DNA of 30,750 nt from CAZCFB01 sp964511535 (GTDB lineage: Bacteria; Myxococcota_A; Polyangia; GCA-2747355; CAZCFB01), in assembly GCA_964511535.1 (NCBI GenBank), contig CAZEFW010000113.1, positions 1 to 30,750 of the forward strand, given 5' to 3'. The first letter of the stretch is position 1, and the number at the start of each line of letters is the position of its first letter. Position numbers and translations under genes: made by a program. Shown piece after piece: positions 7,528-15,146 of the stretch. The notes beneath the pieces are model-generated. The model saw only the letters and a list, made by a program, of their open reading frames with translations. It was not told the origin of the DNA and made no database searches.

Positions 7528-9226
7528 GGCCCTGGACCCGGTGACCCTGGAGATCCTGTGGCAGCGGCTGATCTCCGTGGTGGACGAGGCGGACGCGGCC
7601 GTGGCGCGCACCGCGTTCTCCAGCCTGCTGCGCGATGCCCACGACTACACCTGCATGTTCACCGACCGGCGCGGCCGGGAGCTGGCCCAGGGCACCTTCG
7701 CCACCCCGGGCCAGTCCGGGGCCATGGCCCTGGGCATCAAGGCGCTGGTGGCCAGGCTGCCCGACGGCTACTGCGAGCCGGGGGACGTGTACATCACCAA
7801 CGACCCGTGGGCCCTGGCCGGCCACCTCAACGACGTGTGCGTCATGAGCCCCATCTTTCACCGGGGCGCCCTGGCCGGCTTCACCGCGTGCGTGTTCCAC
7901 CACGCCGACATCGGCGGCCGGGTCTCGTCGGACAACCACGACGTGTTCGAGGACGGGCTGTTCATCCCGCTGGTCAAGCTGCACGCGGCCGGCGTGGAGA
8001 ACGAGGCGGTGCTGGAGCTGATCAAGGGGAACGTGCGCACCCCCGAGGAGGTGGTGGGGGACATCCGCTCGCAGATCGCGGCCAACCATGTTTGCGCGGC
8101 CCAGGTTTGCCAGATGCTCGACGATTACCAGCTGGACGGGCTGGACGGCCTGGCCGACGAGATCATCGGCCGCACCGAGCGCTCCATGCGGCGGGCCATC
8201 GCGGCGGTGCCCGACGGGCAGTACGAGGCCGAGGGCCGCATCGAGCAGCCGGCCGGCCGGGAGGACCTGCTGATCCGCGCCCGGGTCACCGTGGCGGGGG
8301 AGGAGGTGCTGGTGGACCTGGACGGCTCGTCGCCGCAGGTGGGGTGGGGCGGCAACGTGGTCTACAACTTCACCTACGCCTACGTGTTCATGGCCATCAA
8401 GAGCATGCTCGACCCGGAGATCCCGAACAACGACGGGTGCGCGGCGCCCATCCGGGTGGAAGCCCCGGAGGGGTCCGTGGTCAACTGCCGCTTCCCGGCG
8501 GCGGTGGCGGCGCGCATGCAGATCGGCCACTTCATGACCGAGATCGTCTACCGCGCCATGGCCGACGCCCTTCCTGACCGGGTGCTGGCCGGCAGCGGCG
8601 GCACGCCGGCCACCATGAACGTGTTCTACGGGCAGCGCGCCGACGGCACGCCGTGGCACACGGTGTTGATCCGGGGCGGCGGCATGGGCGCCGACGCGGC
8701 CCACGACGGCGAGCACTGCTACATCTTCCCGGCCAACGGGGCCAACACCCCGGCCGAGATCCTGGAGAGCGATACGCCGCTGCTGGTGGAGCGCCGCGAG
8801 CTGCTGCCCGACAGCGGCGGCCCCGGGCGACAGCGCGGCGGGCTGGGGCGGCGGGTGGTGTTCCGCATCCCCGACGACCTGCCCGGGCCGGTGCGCCTGG
8901 GCATCCAGTCGGGGCGCTTCCGGCTGCCCCCCGAGGGCCTGCGCGGCGGCGGCGATGGCGCCATGGCGCGCTTCGAGATCGACGGCGAGGCGGGCGACCC
9001 CTACGGGCTGACCGAGCTGCCGCCGGGGGCGCGGGTGGTGATGGACGCGGCGGGGGGCGGCGGCTACGGCGACCCTCGCCAGCGGGACCCCGAGGCGGTG
9101 GCCCGGGACACGCGCGAGGGGTTCATCACCGCGGCCGGCGCCAGGGAGGATTACGGCGTGGCCCTCGACCCGGAGACCGGCGCGGTGGATCTCGAGCGGA
9201 CCCAGAAGCTGCGAGAGGAGGGCTGA
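7520..9226 (+). CDS. Hydantoinase B/oxoprolinase family subunit B (HyuB-like)
   Basis: 568 residues, typical of HyuB. The start at 7520 is fixed by AGGAGG (7508-7513) 6 nt upstream and by the family opening LDPVTLEILWQRL. Conserved blocks include LLRDAHDYTCMF, FATPGQSGAM, TNDPWALAGHLNDV (Asp95, His102, Asp105) and FHHADIGGR (His127, His128, Asp130), likely metal and substrate contacts, plus SGGTPATMN and the C-terminal PGGGG-like DAAGGGGYGDP. It overlaps the last 8 bp of the A subunit gene, so the two are coupled and probably form one heteromeric enzyme. HyuB proteins are the C-terminal half of eukaryotic 5-oxoprolinase. Reaction (hydrolysis or carboxylation) is undetermined. Confidence 0.92.
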   Translation: MSKALDPVTLEILWQRLISVVDEADAAVARTAFSSLLRDAHDYTCMFTDRRGRELAQGTFATPGQSGAMALGIKALVARLPDGYCEPGDVYITNDPWALAGHLNDVCVMSPIFHRGALAGFTACVFHHADIGGRVSSDNHDVFEDGLFIPLVKLHAAGVENEAVLELIKGNVRTPEEVVGDIRSQIAANHVCAAQVCQMLDDYQLDGLDGLADEIIGRTERSMRRAIAAVPDGQYEAEGRIEQPAGREDLLIRARVTVAGEEVLVDLDGSSPQVGWGGNVVYNFTYAYVFMAIKSMLDPEIPNNDGCAAPIRVEAPEGSVVNCRFPAAVAARMQIGHFMTEIVYRAMADALPDRVLAGSGGTPATMNVFYGQRADGTPWHTVLIRGGGMGADAAHDGEHCYIFPANGANTPAEILESDTPLLVERRELLPDSGGPGRQRGGLGRRVVFRIPDDLPGPVRLGIQSGRFRLPPEGLRGGGDGAMARFEIDGEAGDPYGLTELPPGARVVMDAAGGGGYGDPRQRDPEAVARDTREGFITAAGAREDYGVALDPETGAVDLERTQKLREEG

Positions 9227-9229
9227 GCC

Positions 9230-10036
9230 ATGGCCCCGGTGGAGCGCTACTTCGATGGAAAGGTCACGGTGATCACCGGCGCCGCCTCGGGCATCGGCAA
9301 GGACATGGCGGAGCTGCTGGCGAGCTGGGGGGCGAAGCTCGCGCTGACCGACCTGCAGGCGGCGCCCCTGGAGCAGACCGCCGAGGCGTGCCGCCAGGCC
9401 GGCGCCGAGGTGCTGGCCGTGGCGGCGGACGTGTCCGACAGGGACGCCATGGCCGCCATGGCCGCGGACGTGCTGTCACGCTGGGGCCGCGGCGACATCG
9501 TCATCGCCAACGCCGGCATGGGCGGGCTGAACCCGGGCTACGACTTCGACCCCGAGCTGCACGACCGCTTCGTGGCGGTCAACGTCAACGGGCTGGCCTA
9601 CACCCTGGCGCCCTACATCCCCGGGATGGTGGAGCGCGGCGCGGGCCACCTGGCGGTGGTGGCCAGCCTGGCCGGCTTCCGCGGCCTGCCCGGCGCGGCG
9701 TCCTACTCGTCCACCAAGGCGGCCCAGGCCACCTTCATGGAGAGCCTGCGGGTGGACCTGCGGCCCCGGGGCGTTGCGGTCACCTCCCTGCACCCCGGCT
9801 TCGTCAAGACCCCCATGGCTGACCATGACGAGTTCGACATGCCGTTCATGCTGCCGGTGCGCACCGCCTCGTTGCTCATGGCGCGGGCCCTGTCCCGTCG
9901 CAGGGCCAGGTACCTCTTCCCGTGGCAGATGCGCTGGCTCACCTACCTCAACCGGCTGCTCCCCTGCTGGCTGTACGATCGGCTGGTGCCGGCGCTCTCA
10001 GGGCAGAACAGGCAGCTCAGGGCCAAGTCCTTCTGA
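9230..10036 (+). CDS. Short-chain dehydrogenase/reductase (classical SDR)
   Basis: 268 residues with all classical SDR marks: cofactor loop TGAASGIG (16-23), ANAG (93-96), catalytic Ser146, Tyr159 and Lys163 (YSSTK). Asp41 at the end of strand beta-2 suggests NAD(H) rather than NADP(H). The C-terminal 50 residues contain a hydrophobic, aromatic-rich stretch (MRWLTYLNRLLPCWLYDRL) that could associate with membrane, as in retinol- or lipid-type SDRs. It starts 3 bp after hyuB and is followed 9 bp later by a membrane protein, so it belongs to the hyuAB operon. An alcohol/ketone conversion linked to the HyuAB substrate is an inference. Confidence 0.92.
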   Translation: MAPVERYFDGKVTVITGAASGIGKDMAELLASWGAKLALTDLQAAPLEQTAEACRQAGAEVLAVAADVSDRDAMAAMAADVLSRWGRGDIVIANAGMGGLNPGYDFDPELHDRFVAVNVNGLAYTLAPYIPGMVERGAGHLAVVASLAGFRGLPGAASYSSTKAAQATFMESLRVDLRPRGVAVTSLHPGFVKTPMADHDEFDMPFMLPVRTASLLMARALSRRRARYLFPWQMRWLTYLNRLLPCWLYDRLVPALSGQNRQLRAKSF

Positions 10037-10045
10037 GGCCGGGTC

Positions 10046-10531
10046 ATGGAGACCGCCGCGCCGCTCATCTTCCGCTTCGTCGCCTACATGGCCTTCGGCC
10101 TGGTGATGGAGACCATCTTCGCCGTCGACGGCATCGAGCGGATCATGGGGTGCAAGATCCCCCGCCGGGTGCCGCGCAAGTACCTCGAGGGCTTCGTCAG
10201 CCTGTACATGATCCCGCTGCATGGCCTGGGCGTGCTGTTGGTGCTCGAGCCGCTCATCCTGCTGGTGGCGCCGCTGCACTGGTCCCTGCGCTACGTCATC
10301 TACAGCCTGTTCATCACCTTCGCCGAGGTGGCCTGGGGCTGGCTGCTGGACCGGGCGCTCGGCTTCTACCCGTGGGACTACTACGCCCTGTCCCGCTTCC
10401 GCATGTTCAAGCGCGGCTACACCCTGTGGACATTGCTGCCGCTGTGGGGCCTCGCTGGCATGATGCTGGAGGCCTACGCGGGCTTGCTGCTGCACCTGTC
10501 GCCGCACGTGGCGGCCTACGCGGCGGGGTGA
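10046..10531 (+). CDS. Small multi-pass membrane protein (putative ABC-transporter type IV/CmpB-like)
   Basis: 161 residues with about four hydrophobic helices (near 8-28, 50-77, 83-103 and 130-150). The central WDYYALSRFRMFKRGYT followed by LLPLWGLAGMMLE recalls the W-D-Y-S...FNIKGYI...LLWGLLG layout of the PF06541 putative ABC-transporter family, but the match is by memory and no ATPase is present. It is the last gene of the hyuAB-SDR operon, 9 bp after the SDR. A role in uptake of the substrate or in organising the SDR at the membrane is conceivable; the function is unknown. Ends in a convergent junction with the cNMP-domain gene. Confidence 0.75.
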   Translation: METAAPLIFRFVAYMAFGLVMETIFAVDGIERIMGCKIPRRVPRKYLEGFVSLYMIPLHGLGVLLVLEPLILLVAPLHWSLRYVIYSLFITFAEVAWGWLLDRALGFYPWDYYALSRFRMFKRGYTLWTLLPLWGLAGMMLEAYAGLLLHLSPHVAAYAAG

Positions 10532-10533
10532 TC

Positions 10534-10547
10534 CCGGCGCTCGCCGG
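10534..10547. terminator. GC hairpin in convergent junction
   Basis: CCGGCG-CT-CGCCGG, a perfect 6-bp inverted repeat in the 28-bp gap between the stop at 10531 (plus) and the stop at 10560 (minus). No T tract on either side, so it would act as a bidirectional stabiliser or weak terminator at best. Confidence 0.35.
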
Positions 10548-10559
10548 TGGCCGGTCAGC

Positions 10560-11792
10560 TCACTCGCGGCGCCGCGCGTCCAGCTCGGCCCGGCTCGGCA
10601 GGCCGTCGGGGCGAGAGACCTCGGCGCCGTCCAGCTCCTCCATGCTGATGCCCCACTCGCCGAGCCCGGCCAGGTAATCCTGCAGGCAGGTCTCCACCTC
10701 CTCTTTAACCGCGGGGCGAGGTGGCCCGGTGGGCTGCGCCGCGCGGCGGGGCGGCGGGGCGGCGGCGGGCCGCTCCTCGGCGAGGGCCACGGCCGACTCC
10801 GCGGGCAGGGCCTCGCGAACCGACACGCGCTCCAGCCGCCTTAGCACGCCGCGCTGCTGGCGGATCCCGGTCACTGCCAGCTGCTGCTGGAACTTGATCG
10901 CCAGCGGGTGGCTGGCCTGCAGCAGGGACTCGAACACATCGCGGGTCAGCTCCAGGGCAAGCACATCGCAGCCGGCGAGGATCGTTGCGGTGCGCGGCAC
11001 GTCGGCCACCAGCGCGATCTGTCCCACCAGATCCCCGGCGTGGATCCGCGCCAGCCGGCGGTAGCCGCGCCCGCTGCGGCGCACCACGTCCGCCCGGCCG
11101 CTCAGGATGATGAAGCAGCACGGGCCGAACTCCCCCTCCTGGCACAGCGGCTCCCCCTCGCGGAACGCGAGCACCGAACCGGCCCCGGCCAGGGTCTCCA
11201 GCTCGTTGGCGGTCAGCCCTGCCCGGAGGGGCACCTTGCTGAAGTCCACCGGCTTGTGAACCGGCGCGCCCCTTCGCGGCGGCGCGCTGCCCCGGGGGCT
11301 GCGCCGTGGTGAGGGCTGCCCGGGCGCCTGCGCTGCGCTGCCCGCCAGGGCGGCCATGATGCGATCCTCCAGCACGCGAGAGCGTTCGGTGGCGATCTGG
11401 ACCACACCCCGCATCAGCGCCGCCGCCAGCGTGGGCGCGGTCTGCTGCAGCGACAGGAGCACCATCCGGTCCAGCTCCATGCAGCGGCATGGCTCCAGGC
11501 ACCTGACCTGGGCGGCGCGCGGGGCGGGATCGACGAAGGAGAGCTCGCCGAGCACCTCGCCCGGGCCCACCGTGCCCACGGACACCTCCTTGCCGCTCTT
11601 GCGCTGATAGGTCACCTCGAGCCGCCCGCTGGCCACCACCACCATCGAGTCGCCGGGCTCTCCCTGCCGGTAGATCAGCGCGCCAGCGGCGTACTCACGC
11701 TCGCGCATGGCCCCGATCAAGTGCTCGAGGGTATCCGGCTCCATGCTGGCGAAGATCGGCGCCTGCCCCACCACTTTGGTCAACGATTGCAT
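10560..11792 (-). CDS. Double cyclic nucleotide-binding-domain protein
   Basis: 410 residues. Two cNMP-binding beta-roll domains (about 12-125 and 185-305) joined by a Ser/Arg/Pro-rich linker, then a Pro/Ala-rich tail ending in an acidic-basic segment. The phosphate-binding cassette of domain 1 keeps Gly82-Glu83-Leu and Arg92, as needed for cyclic nucleotides. Domain 2 has Gly257-Gln258 and Arg267, with Gln replacing the ribose-contacting Glu, so it may be weakened. There is no helix-turn-helix, kinase or channel segment, so the output is unclear; protein-protein regulation is an inference. The ATG at 11792 begins the domain and lies 13 bp after the MYXO-CTERM gene; the frame is open upstream but that part is the overlapping gene's sequence. 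No strong ribosome site, so coupling is likely. Confidence 0.85.
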   Translation of the reverse strand: MQSLTKVVGQAPIFASMEPDTLEHLIGAMREREYAAGALIYRQGEPGDSMVVVASGRLEVTYQRKSGKEVSVGTVGPGEVLGELSFVDPAPRAAQVRCLEPCRCMELDRMVLLSLQQTAPTLAAALMRGVVQIATERSRVLEDRIMAALAGSAAQAPGQPSPRRSPRGSAPPRRGAPVHKPVDFSKVPLRAGLTANELETLAGAGSVLAFREGEPLCQEGEFGPCCFIILSGRADVVRRSGRGYRRLARIHAGDLVGQIALVADVPRTATILAGCDVLALELTRDVFESLLQASHPLAIKFQQQLAVTGIRQQRGVLRRLERVSVREALPAESAVALAEERPAAAPPPRRAAQPTGPPRPAVKEEVETCLQDYLAGLGEWGISMEELDGAEVSRPDGLPSRAELDARRRE

Positions 11793-11805
11793 CTGGAAGT
11801 TTGCC

Positions 11806-13272
11806 TCAGCCGCGGCGTCGCGCAAGCAGCAGGCCGAGCAGCAGCAGCAGGGCGGTCGCGCCCGCCCCGCCTCGCCCGCCCCCCACGCCGCAGCTGCAGC
11901 CATCGTCGCCATCCCCCTTGGTCCCGCCGCTGTCAGCGCCCGGCAGCGCGCTGTCCTTGCCCGCGGTGGGCCCGTCTCCAGTCTGCCCCGGGCCGTCACC
12001 CTTGGCGCCGGCGTCCGCGCCCCCGCCCAGCAGCGGCGCACCGGCGTCGGGGTAGTACGAGACCTTGCCCTGGGACGCCATGCGCGCCGCGGTGACGATG
12101 TGCAGCATGTAGGAGTAGAACAGGCCGCCGTAGCCGCGGGCAGCTGACGGCTGGTAGCCGTCGCCCGACTTGGGCAGCAGGATGCTCTTGACCGGCGCGT
12201 CGTTCCCGCGCAGCCCCTCTGCCGCGGCGCATGCTGCCTCCTCCTCGTAGCTGCTCAGCCCCGAGCAGGTGGACTTGGGCGCCCCGGTCAGGATGCGCAG
12301 GGCCGCGTCCTGACACGCCTTGGGCACGCAGTTGGCCGAGGCCTTGATCGTGGCGGTGAAGCTGGCCGACGACCCGCCCCCCTGGAGCAGGTGCGCCCCC
12401 ACCACGGCGGCCAGGCACTTGTGCTCCGTGGGCTGGCGAACCAGGCCGCACCCGCCCTTGAGCGCGTTCTCGGCGCCGGCCCGCGCTGCGGCCAGCAGGC
12501 TGCCGAGCTTCGCCTTGCGCACCGCCAGCTCCACCCCGGCGCGCATACAGTTCTGCGGGAACTGGTTGGTGTTGCCCCAGGCGCTGCCCTCGGCGCAGGG
12601 CGAGGGGCACTCCTGGCTGCCGCAACGCCACGACCCGGAGCCGTTGTAGCAGAAGCGGTAGCCGAAGAACTTGATCAGCTGCGCCGCGCCGGTGCGCCCC
12701 AGGAAGGGCGAGCTCGACGGCAGCTTCGCCTTGGGGTCCATGTCGTGCAGGGTGGCCGCGTTGAGGGAGGTGGACTGGTTGGCCACGCCGCACGGGCCGT
12801 AGTACTTCCACCAGCCGTCCACGCCCTTGGTGATGGTGGCCTTGTCCACCTTCTGGTTGAGCATGCACTGGTTGCTCTCATCGAGCCATCCGGAGGGGTA
12901 GCCGCTGGGACGGAACTTCATCTGCAGGCCGAGGGTGTCGACCCCCACCTTGCCGCCCGGTCCGCTGATGCTGAAGGTGAAGGCGCGGTTCTGCCCCGGG
13001 TGGATGTCCTGCTGCGCCGGGGAGACCGATACCGTGTACCCGCCCGCGTTGCCGCGCATCTCCACGGCGAACAGGGTGTACGGCAGGTTGTTGCGCACGT
13101 AGATGCGCAGCTTGGCCCCGGAGCCGCCCACGTTGACGGTGGTCACCTCCGGCTTGACCACGATGCGCGACGGCGCGGCCCAGATGTTGTTGCACCAGTG
13201 CGCGGACGCCTGGCCGGGCGCCAGCAGCAGCGCCAGCGCGGAGATGAGAAAGATGGGCAGGGGACGATGCAT
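11806..13272 (-). CDS. Secreted protein with C-terminal MYXO-CTERM-type sorting signal
   Basis: 488 residues. A Sec signal peptide likely cleaved after ASA is followed by His-Trp-Cys; the N-terminal ~100 residues look like an Ig-like beta-sandwich (VTTVNVGGSGAKLRIYV, then PGQNRAFTF). The middle (about 120-400) holds scattered cysteines and no domain I recognise. An Asp/Gly/Pro-rich linker leads to GCSCGVGG, a Leu-rich membrane segment and the basic tail ARRRG, the Cys-TM-Arg arrangement of the MYXO-CTERM sorting signal that Myxococcota use for surface anchoring. The ATG at 13272 is preceded by AAGAGGT and starts the signal peptide. It is co-directional with and 13 bp upstream of the cNMP-domain gene. 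Function unknown. Confidence 0.85.
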   Translation of the reverse strand: MHRPLPIFLISALALLLAPGQASAHWCNNIWAAPSRIVVKPEVTTVNVGGSGAKLRIYVRNNLPYTLFAVEMRGNAGGYTVSVSPAQQDIHPGQNRAFTFSISGPGGKVGVDTLGLQMKFRPSGYPSGWLDESNQCMLNQKVDKATITKGVDGWWKYYGPCGVANQSTSLNAATLHDMDPKAKLPSSSPFLGRTGAAQLIKFFGYRFCYNGSGSWRCGSQECPSPCAEGSAWGNTNQFPQNCMRAGVELAVRKAKLGSLLAAARAGAENALKGGCGLVRQPTEHKCLAAVVGAHLLQGGGSSASFTATIKASANCVPKACQDAALRILTGAPKSTCSGLSSYEEEAACAAAEGLRGNDAPVKSILLPKSGDGYQPSAARGYGGLFYSYMLHIVTAARMASQGKVSYYPDAGAPLLGGGADAGAKGDGPGQTGDGPTAGKDSALPGADSGGTKGDGDDGCSCGVGGGRGGAGATALLLLLGLLLARRRG

Positions 13273-13401
13273 GAGTACCTCTTGGCTGGATCCAGGCCTC
13301 GATCCTACACCAGCACCGGCGGGACCGACAGCGGCCTCGCGGTTGACATTCTCTTCCGCGGCCGACTGCCTTATCATCTGGCACATGGTTAGCAGCAGCC
13401 G

Positions 13402-15114
13402 ATGTCCATGACCGACCACGCACCAGCGCCCGGGCGACTCGGGGTTCAGGTGGATCTGGCCGTCCTGGCGCTCATCTTCCTGCTGCACCTGGCGGTCAAC
13501 ATCATCTGGGGCTCCATGCACGAGCTCCGCATCGGGGACGTCACCGACGACCACGCCCACATGGTCGGCTTCCAGCACCTGGCCACCTCCATCTCCCTGG
13601 GGGGCGTGGGCGCCGCGTTTCACTACCTGCGGGAGATGAACAGCCACTACAGCTACCTGGCCCACTACCCGCTGGCCCTGGCCGCCCAGCTGGTGGGCGA
13701 CAAGAACATGGCGGTGGTGGTGGGGAACGCGGCGTACTTCGCGCTGCTGCTGCTGGCGGTCTACCGCCTGGGCAGGGCGTGCCACTCCCGCGGCGCCGGG
13801 CTGCTGTCAGCGGCCCTGGTGGCGCTCATGCCCGCCACCTCCGCGGGGTGGAAATGGGTGGGGCTCGACTACCCTGGCATGTGCCTCACCGCCCTGGCCA
13901 TGGTGCCGCTGTTCGAGGGGCGCGGGCTCCGGTCCCCCCGGCGCGCCGCCCTGTTCGGCGTGCTGGCCGGGGCGGCGATCCTGGCCCGCCCCCAGGCCGC
14001 CCTGTTTCTGATGTGGCCGCCAGCGGCGCAGCTTGGCGTTGGGCTGTGGCAGGACCTGCGGGCCGGTCGCCGCGGCCAGGTGTTGGGCCTCGCCCTGGCC
14101 GCCTGCCTGTCGATCCTCGCGGTGCTGGCGGTGACCAGCCTCTGGTGGTGGGGGCGCCTGGACGACCTGATGAAGCTGAGCGGCGCCCACGCCACCGGCG
14201 AGGGTATGCTGGCCTTCGAGGGGGACACCAGCCTCGCCGGAGGGATCCGGTTCCACCTGGAGGAGCTGCCCACCCTGCTCAGCGGCCCCATGGCGCTGGC
14301 GTTGCTCCCGGTGGGCTACCTGTTCGTCCGCGCCGGTCGGCGGCGCGCGATACTGCTGGCCTGGCTCCTGGTGCCGCTGCTGGTCCACATGGCCTCGCCC
14401 CTGCGCCATTACCGATACCTGCTGCTGCTGGCCCCTGCGGCTGCCGTGCTGCTGGGTGTGGGCCTGTTCTCGCTGCGGCCCCGGCTGCGCGCGGTGGCCA
14501 GCGGCGCGCTGATCCTGCCGACCCTGGCGCTGTACATCGCGTGCTCGTTTTCAGCGGTGCGTTGCCCGCTCACGGGTCAGGGCCCGCTTGTTCGCTCGCT
14601 GCAGTGGGTGCTCGACCTGAACATGCGCCTGCCTGCCGGGATGGTCCGGTGCGGTCAGCCGCTGCACATCAGCCCGGCCTGCGAGGACGTCAGGAATGAG
14701 GAAGATCACCGCAACCATATCCTCAGAAATCGCCTCTCCGGCTGGCTGAGCAGCCGCCTCGGCGACGGGCGGCGGGGAGTGATCTACACCAGCATCGCCA
14801 CCCAGTCATGGGCGCTCGCCATACAGCAGCGGCTGCCCCGCACGCTGTACAGCGTGTTCGACTGGTCCCCCAGGCGGCACTACCCGGTACCCGAGGAGGA
14901 CCGGCGGTTCGTGCTGATGATGAAGGACGGGGCGCTGCCCGAGCTGCACGGGCGGAAGCCGCTGATCCTGCCCGTGAACGAGCCGACCCTCGAGCACGGG
15001 ATGGTGCGCAAGACCATGGTGATGTGGCAGCTGCGCCCCGGCGAAAAGCGACCGCGCCGAATCGACGGCGTGGATGTGTCCACCGAGCCCCTCGACCCGC
15101 GCGAAGAGGGCTGA
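13402..15114 (+). CDS. Polytopic glycosyltransferase, GT39/ArnT-like
   Basis: 570 residues: about ten hydrophobic helices in the first 400 residues, then a ~170-residue soluble C terminus. After the first helix comes GDVTDDHAHMV (Asp46, Asp49, Asp50), in the place where GT39/PMT-type enzymes have their catalytic acidic residues facing the periplasm; ILARPQA and PLRHYRYLLLLAPA are further family-like blocks. Such enzymes move a sugar from a polyprenyl-phosphate carrier to a lipid, glycan or protein. The start at 13402 is uncertain; the ATG at 13408 is an alternative and no ribosome site is obvious. A similarly built protein is encoded at 26829-28559. Stands alone between a divergent and a convergent neighbour. 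Confidence 0.8.
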   Translation: MSMTDHAPAPGRLGVQVDLAVLALIFLLHLAVNIIWGSMHELRIGDVTDDHAHMVGFQHLATSISLGGVGAAFHYLREMNSHYSYLAHYPLALAAQLVGDKNMAVVVGNAAYFALLLLAVYRLGRACHSRGAGLLSAALVALMPATSAGWKWVGLDYPGMCLTALAMVPLFEGRGLRSPRRAALFGVLAGAAILARPQAALFLMWPPAAQLGVGLWQDLRAGRRGQVLGLALAACLSILAVLAVTSLWWWGRLDDLMKLSGAHATGEGMLAFEGDTSLAGGIRFHLEELPTLLSGPMALALLPVGYLFVRAGRRRAILLAWLLVPLLVHMASPLRHYRYLLLLAPAAAVLLGVGLFSLRPRLRAVASGALILPTLALYIACSFSAVRCPLTGQGPLVRSLQWVLDLNMRLPAGMVRCGQPLHISPACEDVRNEEDHRNHILRNRLSGWLSSRLGDGRRGVIYTSIATQSWALAIQQRLPRTLYSVFDWSPRRHYPVPEEDRRFVLMMKDGALPELHGRKPLILPVNEPTLEHGMVRKTMVMWQLRPGEKRPRRIDGVDVSTEPLDPREEG

Positions 15115-15128
15115 CGCCGCGAAAGCTC

Positions 15129-15146
15129 GCGGGCGTCGTCGCCCGC
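15129..15146. terminator. GC hairpin in convergent junction
   Basis: GCGGGCG-TCGT-CGCCCGC, a perfect 7-bp stem with a 4-nt loop, filling the gap between the glycosyltransferase stop (15114) and the beta-helix gene stop (15146-15148). No T tract in either direction; likely bidirectional. Confidence 0.45.

Noticed and set aside
3499..7611. 1370-codon open frame on the minus strand opposite the lipoprotein and hyuA genes
   Set aside because: Its sequence is low-complexity Ala/Gly/Arg/Val/Leu/His, a mirror of GC-rich codons on the other strand; the plus strand carries clear lipoprotein, SUMF1 and HyuA motifs. The same applies to long antisense frames at 1099-2679, 5517-6680, 8653-9822, 12391-13392, 20602-21630 and 26922-28838.
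11793..12041. N-terminal extension of the cNMP-domain frame (Arg/Ala/Cys-rich)
   Set aside because: It overlaps the end of the MYXO-CTERM gene out of frame; the domain itself starts at the Met at 11792.
13343..13377. TTGACA followed by TATCAT ahead of the glycosyltransferase gene
   Set aside because: The spacing is 22-23 bp, too long for a sigma-70 promoter, and nothing better lies at 16-18 bp.
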